Source: Candidatus Hydrogenedentes bacterium UBA2224
GTDB taxonomy: Bacteria > Hydrogenedentota > Hydrogenedentia > Hydrogenedentales > SLHB01
Direction: 5' to 3'
NCBI GenBank assembly: GCA_002348185.1
Contig: DDYW01000112.1
Coordinates: forward strand, 1-15,502
Length of the DNA stretch: 15,502 nt
The notes beneath the pieces were generated by a model. It did no database searches and was not told the origin of the DNA. It saw only the letters and a program-made list of their open reading frames with translations. The position numbers and the translations under genes were made by a program. Position 1 is the first letter of the stretch, and every line of letters starts with the position of its first letter. Below, in pieces: positions 13,478-15,502 of this stretch.

Positions 13478-14317
13478 TCACTCCGGGAACAGATAGTCAA
13501 TCAGCGCGGGGCCGTCCGAGAAATCGGGCACCATAATGTCCGCCCCCGCCTTGACCAGCCGCGGGTACTTGTCCATGTTCCAGCCATGGCCCCGGATTTC
13601 GTCCGACGCCACGCCGATCGATACGCAGTCGTTGTCTCTGGCGTTGCGGATTTCGACGGGGCCATCGCCCACAATCAGCACTTCCGAACCGTGAAGATTG
13701 TTCGTGGCGATGATCTCCTTGAGGACCATCTCCTTGTTGTAGTCCTTGTATTCGCGGAGCGCGCCCCAGATCTCCTGGAAATACGGTGCGACACCCACCA
13801 GACGCGCTTCGTTGCGCACGTCGTCGCGATCCGTGCCGCTGAAGATGTACATCGTGACGTTCTTCCGGGAAAGGCGTTCCAGGAAATCCAGCGCGCCGCG
13901 CAGCGTGACGTCTTTGGGCGTGAGCGTGCCGTTCTCGAGGTCCTTGATGCGCTCGTTCACGCATTCCATGAGGCGATCGTTGTAGATCTTCTTATATCCC
14001 TGCGCGTCGAGGATCTGATCGTCGGGCACGAGACCGCGGGCCTGCACCATCTCGACCAGCCGTTCCATCTGCAGGATGGTCTGGATGCCGGTCGACTCCT
14101 CGATGTACTCGCGCACGTCGTTTTCGATCTCGGGCAGGCACGACGGAGAGCCGCCCCCGCTGATCATCTCGACCATGAGCGGGCCCATGACGAGTTGCCA
14201 GCCTTCGCGCAAGAGGCTGACCGTTCCGTCAAAGTCGAACAGGACGTGCTTGAAACGGCCCCGCTCGACTTCGTTGATGACGTTGATTTCCGTTCCGGGA
14301 AGTTTTGTGCCTTTCAT
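13478..14317 (-). CDS. HAD-superfamily phosphatase
   Basis: This 279-aa protein has the HAD nucleophile motif HVLFDFDGTVSLL, with Asp28 (nucleophile) and Asp30 (general acid). Motif II is YIFSGTDRDD (Ser160-Gly-Thr). A lysine at about 195-200 (NKEMVLKE) fits motif III. LIVGDGPVE (214-222) is motif IV, with Glu222 where Asp is commoner. The insert between motifs I and II (about 40-140) is helical, a C1-type cap. There is no signal peptide, so it acts in the cytoplasm, probably on a small phosphate ester such as a sugar phosphate, nucleotide or phosphoglycolate. The substrate cannot be read from the sequence. The ATG at 14315-14317 has GAGG four bases upstream and lies nine bases after the apt stop, so the two are almost certainly cotranscribed. 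Confidence 0.9.
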   Translation of the reverse strand: MKGTKLPGTEINVINEVERGRFKHVLFDFDGTVSLLREGWQLVMGPLMVEMISGGGSPSCLPEIENDVREYIEESTGIQTILQMERLVEMVQARGLVPDDQILDAQGYKKIYNDRLMECVNERIKDLENGTLTPKDVTLRGALDFLERLSRKNVTMYIFSGTDRDDVRNEARLVGVAPYFQEIWGALREYKDYNKEMVLKEIIATNNLHGSEVLIVGDGPVEIRNARDNDCVSIGVASDEIRGHGWNMDKYPRLVKAGADIMVPDFSDGPALIDYLFPE

Positions 14318-14326
14318 ACTACCTCG

Positions 14327-14848
14327 TTATTCCACCATGAATTTGACCAGTGTATGTACCGGGTAACCCTGCAACTGTTCGCGGCCGTTCAACAACGGCA
14401 GCTCGATCACAAACGCAATCTCGACGATCTCCGCGCCGAGCCGCTCCACCAGCCGTGCCACGGCGCGCATCGTGCCGCCTGTCGCCAGCAAATCGTCAAT
14501 CAGCACGACCCGGTCGCCCGCGCTCAAGGCATCCTTGTGCACCTCAAGCGAATCCGTCCCGTATTCGAGCTGGTACGACTCCGAGAGGGTCTCGGCGGGA
14601 AGCTTGCCGGGCTTGCGCACCGGCACAAACGGCAGCCCCAGCGCGTACGCGAGCGCCGCCCCGAACATGAACCCGCGAGCCTCGGCGCCGACGATCGCAT
14701 CCACGCGCTGCTCCGCATACCGTTCCCGCCAGCCGTCGATCACGCTCCGGAAGGCCGGGCCGTTCTTCACCAGCGTCGTGATGTCTTTGAACTGAATGCC
14801 CGGCTTCGGAAAACCCGGCACATTGCGAATCAGCGGCGCCAAATCCAT
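14327..14848 (-). CDS. apt: adenine phosphoribosyltransferase
   Basis: The enzyme salvages adenine: adenine plus PRPP gives AMP and pyrophosphate, in the cytoplasm. At 173 aa it is the usual length. The start MDLAPLIRNVPGFPKPGIQF is typical of bacterial Apt, followed by KDITTLVKN. DAIVGAEARGFMFGAALAY (50-68) holds the conserved region before the flexible loop. VPVRKPGKLP and the YQLEYGTDSLE segment (92-102) are also conserved. The PRPP-binding motif is VLIDDLLATGGT (115-126). I use ATG 14846-14848; the frame is open to 14935 but no family member has that extension, and GGGAGGGA lies about eleven bases upstream of the chosen start. A good promoter lies at 14906-14935. The gene heads a probable run with the HAD, FAD and sialidase-like genes. 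Confidence 0.97.
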   Translation of the reverse strand: MDLAPLIRNVPGFPKPGIQFKDITTLVKNGPAFRSVIDGWRERYAEQRVDAIVGAEARGFMFGAALAYALGLPFVPVRKPGKLPAETLSESYQLEYGTDSLEVHKDALSAGDRVVLIDDLLATGGTMRAVARLVERLGAEIVEIAFVIELPLLNGREQLQGYPVHTLVKFMVE

Positions 14849-14905
14849 CCCGTAACGTCCCTCCCTCTGCTGGTAACAGATTGCCGCGCCCAGGCGGCGC
14901 GCAGC

Positions 14906-14935
14906 GTTATACAGGCGGGACGGGGGCCGAATCAA
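14906..14935 (-). promoter_or_regulatory. sigma-70-type promoter of apt
   Basis: The minus strand has TTGATT (14930-14935), an 18-base spacer and TATAAC (14906-14911), four of six and five of six matches. Transcription would start near 14899, about 50 bases before the apt ATG. It lies in the 122-base gap after the sigma-factor stop, so apt can be expressed separately from the sigma gene. Confidence 0.55.
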
Positions 14936-14970
14936 CCGCCGGGCGCGCCGGACGGCCCATCCCGGCTTCG

Positions 14971-15502
14971 TTACGGCCGGAAATCGTCCGCGTGTTCCGC
15001 AACAAACACGCGCAGTCGGCGCATCACATCCTTCTCGATCTGCCGGATGCGTTCCCGGGTCAATCCGAACTGTTTGCCCGTTTCCTCGAGGGTATGCGCC
15101 TCGCCATCCATCAGTCCGTAACGGAAACGCATGATCTCCGCTTCGCGTCCCGTCAACTGCTGCATGAGTTGCTCGAGTTGCTGATCCACTTCGATCTGCG
15201 CAATGGCTTCGTCGATGCGGCGCGGCTCGAGGCTCTCGGGAATGCCGCGGCCCGCGTCATCGTCGGTGGTCTCGAGCTTATCGAGCGGGCTGACATCTTC
15301 CACGAACGATTGCAGTTTCTTCGCTTCCGCGACCTTGATGCCCAGCACGCGCGCGACTTCTTCCGGCTCGGGTTTTTTGCCGGTCTTGATGTAGAGTTCT
15401 TCGGCCGCCTTTTTGTATTTCGCGATGTTGTCGGTCACATAGACCGGGATGCGCACCGTGCGCCCGTAATTCGACAGCGCGCGCGTGATCGCCTGGCGGA
15501 TC
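14971..15502 (-). CDS. sigma-70 family RNA polymerase sigma factor (5' end beyond the window)
   Basis: The frame is open to the right edge, so the N-terminal part (regions 1 to 2.3) is missing. The first visible residues IRQAITRALSNYGRTVRIP are the end of region 2 (2.4, -10 recognition) and the start of region 3. Region 3 follows (NIAKYKKAAEELYIKTGKKP, EEVARVLGI). Region 4 has LTGREAEIMRFRYGLMDGE and the -35-binding helix-turn-helix TLEETGKQFGLTRERIRQIE. An internal GTG at 15456 is not the start because the conserved region 2.4 lies upstream of it. The SNYGRTVRIPVYV sequence differs from the usual RpoD QARTIRIPVHM and may mean a group 2 (alternative, RpoS-like) factor, but a divergent primary sigma cannot be excluded without the missing part. 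The protein acts on core RNA polymerase. Confidence 0.92.
   Translation of the reverse strand, partial: IRQAITRALSNYGRTVRIPVYVTDNIAKYKKAAEELYIKTGKKPEPEEVARVLGIKVAEAKKLQSFVEDVSPLDKLETTDDDAGRGIPESLEPRRIDEAIAQIEVDQQLEQLMQQLTGREAEIMRFRYGLMDGEAHTLEETGKQFGLTRERIRQIEKDVMRRLRVFVAEHADDFRP

Noticed and set aside
11583..13496. A 637-codon open frame on the plus strand opposite the FAD gene, and similar long antisense frames at 3067-4251, 5639-6964, 10033-11274 and 13586-15121
   Set aside because: They mirror real genes with clear families, have compositionally biased (Arg/Pro/His-rich) products without domains, and lack ribosome sites. They are expected shadows at this GC content.

Overview
The window is GC-rich bacterial DNA with almost every gene on the minus strand and good Shine-Dalgarno sites in front of most starts. 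The gene content suggests an uncultured, polymer-degrading bacterium of the Planctomycetota, Lentisphaerota or Candidatus Hydrogenedentota type. It holds three large secreted enzymes with CBM9-like, DUF1080/LamG-like, sialidase-propeller and alpha/beta-hydrolase domains, an FAD_oxidored-type flavoprotein with a discoidin-like tail, and an SPL-family radical SAM protein. The phylum is inferred from gene style, since no rRNA or marker tree is available here.

Layout, left to right. Positions 1-109 hold short hairpin repeats of REP type. Positions 320-1092 (-) hold a membrane-anchored PAS sensor with a Cys-rich C-terminal module, broken by a one-base frameshift. Its upstream region (1093-1332) contains an extended -10, a telomere-like G-quadruplex motif in the presumed leader, an inverted repeat at the -35 position, and a GC hairpin ending the next gene. 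Positions 1333-2013 (-) encode an unrecognised Ala-rich helical protein with two copies of a GAGNRL motif. After 516 bases without a convincing gene comes a cold-shock protein (2530-2730, -) with a good promoter. Between it and the next gene lies a possible short plus-strand transcription unit (about 2909-3062) ending in a terminator-like hairpin.

Positions 3145-7975 (-) form a two-gene secreted unit: a CBM9-like/putative glycosidase of 988 aa followed by an alpha/beta hydrolase fused to an N-terminal calcium-loop-like domain. A plus-strand radical SAM gene (8155-9012) diverges from this unit and converges on the next group.

Positions 9037-15502 are transcribed right to left. They encode a sigma-70 factor (cut by the window edge), apt with its own promoter, a HAD phosphatase 9 bp after apt, an FAD-dependent oxidoreductase, and a three-domain secreted barrel/DUF1080/sialidase protein. 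The close spacing from apt to the sialidase-like gene suggests one transcript that links purine salvage and phosphatase functions with accessory glycan-catabolic genes.

The secreted proteins look like a scattered polysaccharide or glycoconjugate degradation toolkit: binding domains, a putative barrel glycosidase, an esterase-like hydrolase, a sialidase-like propeller and a flavoenzyme. No SusC/D pair, CRISPR array, tRNA, rRNA or transposase gene is visible.
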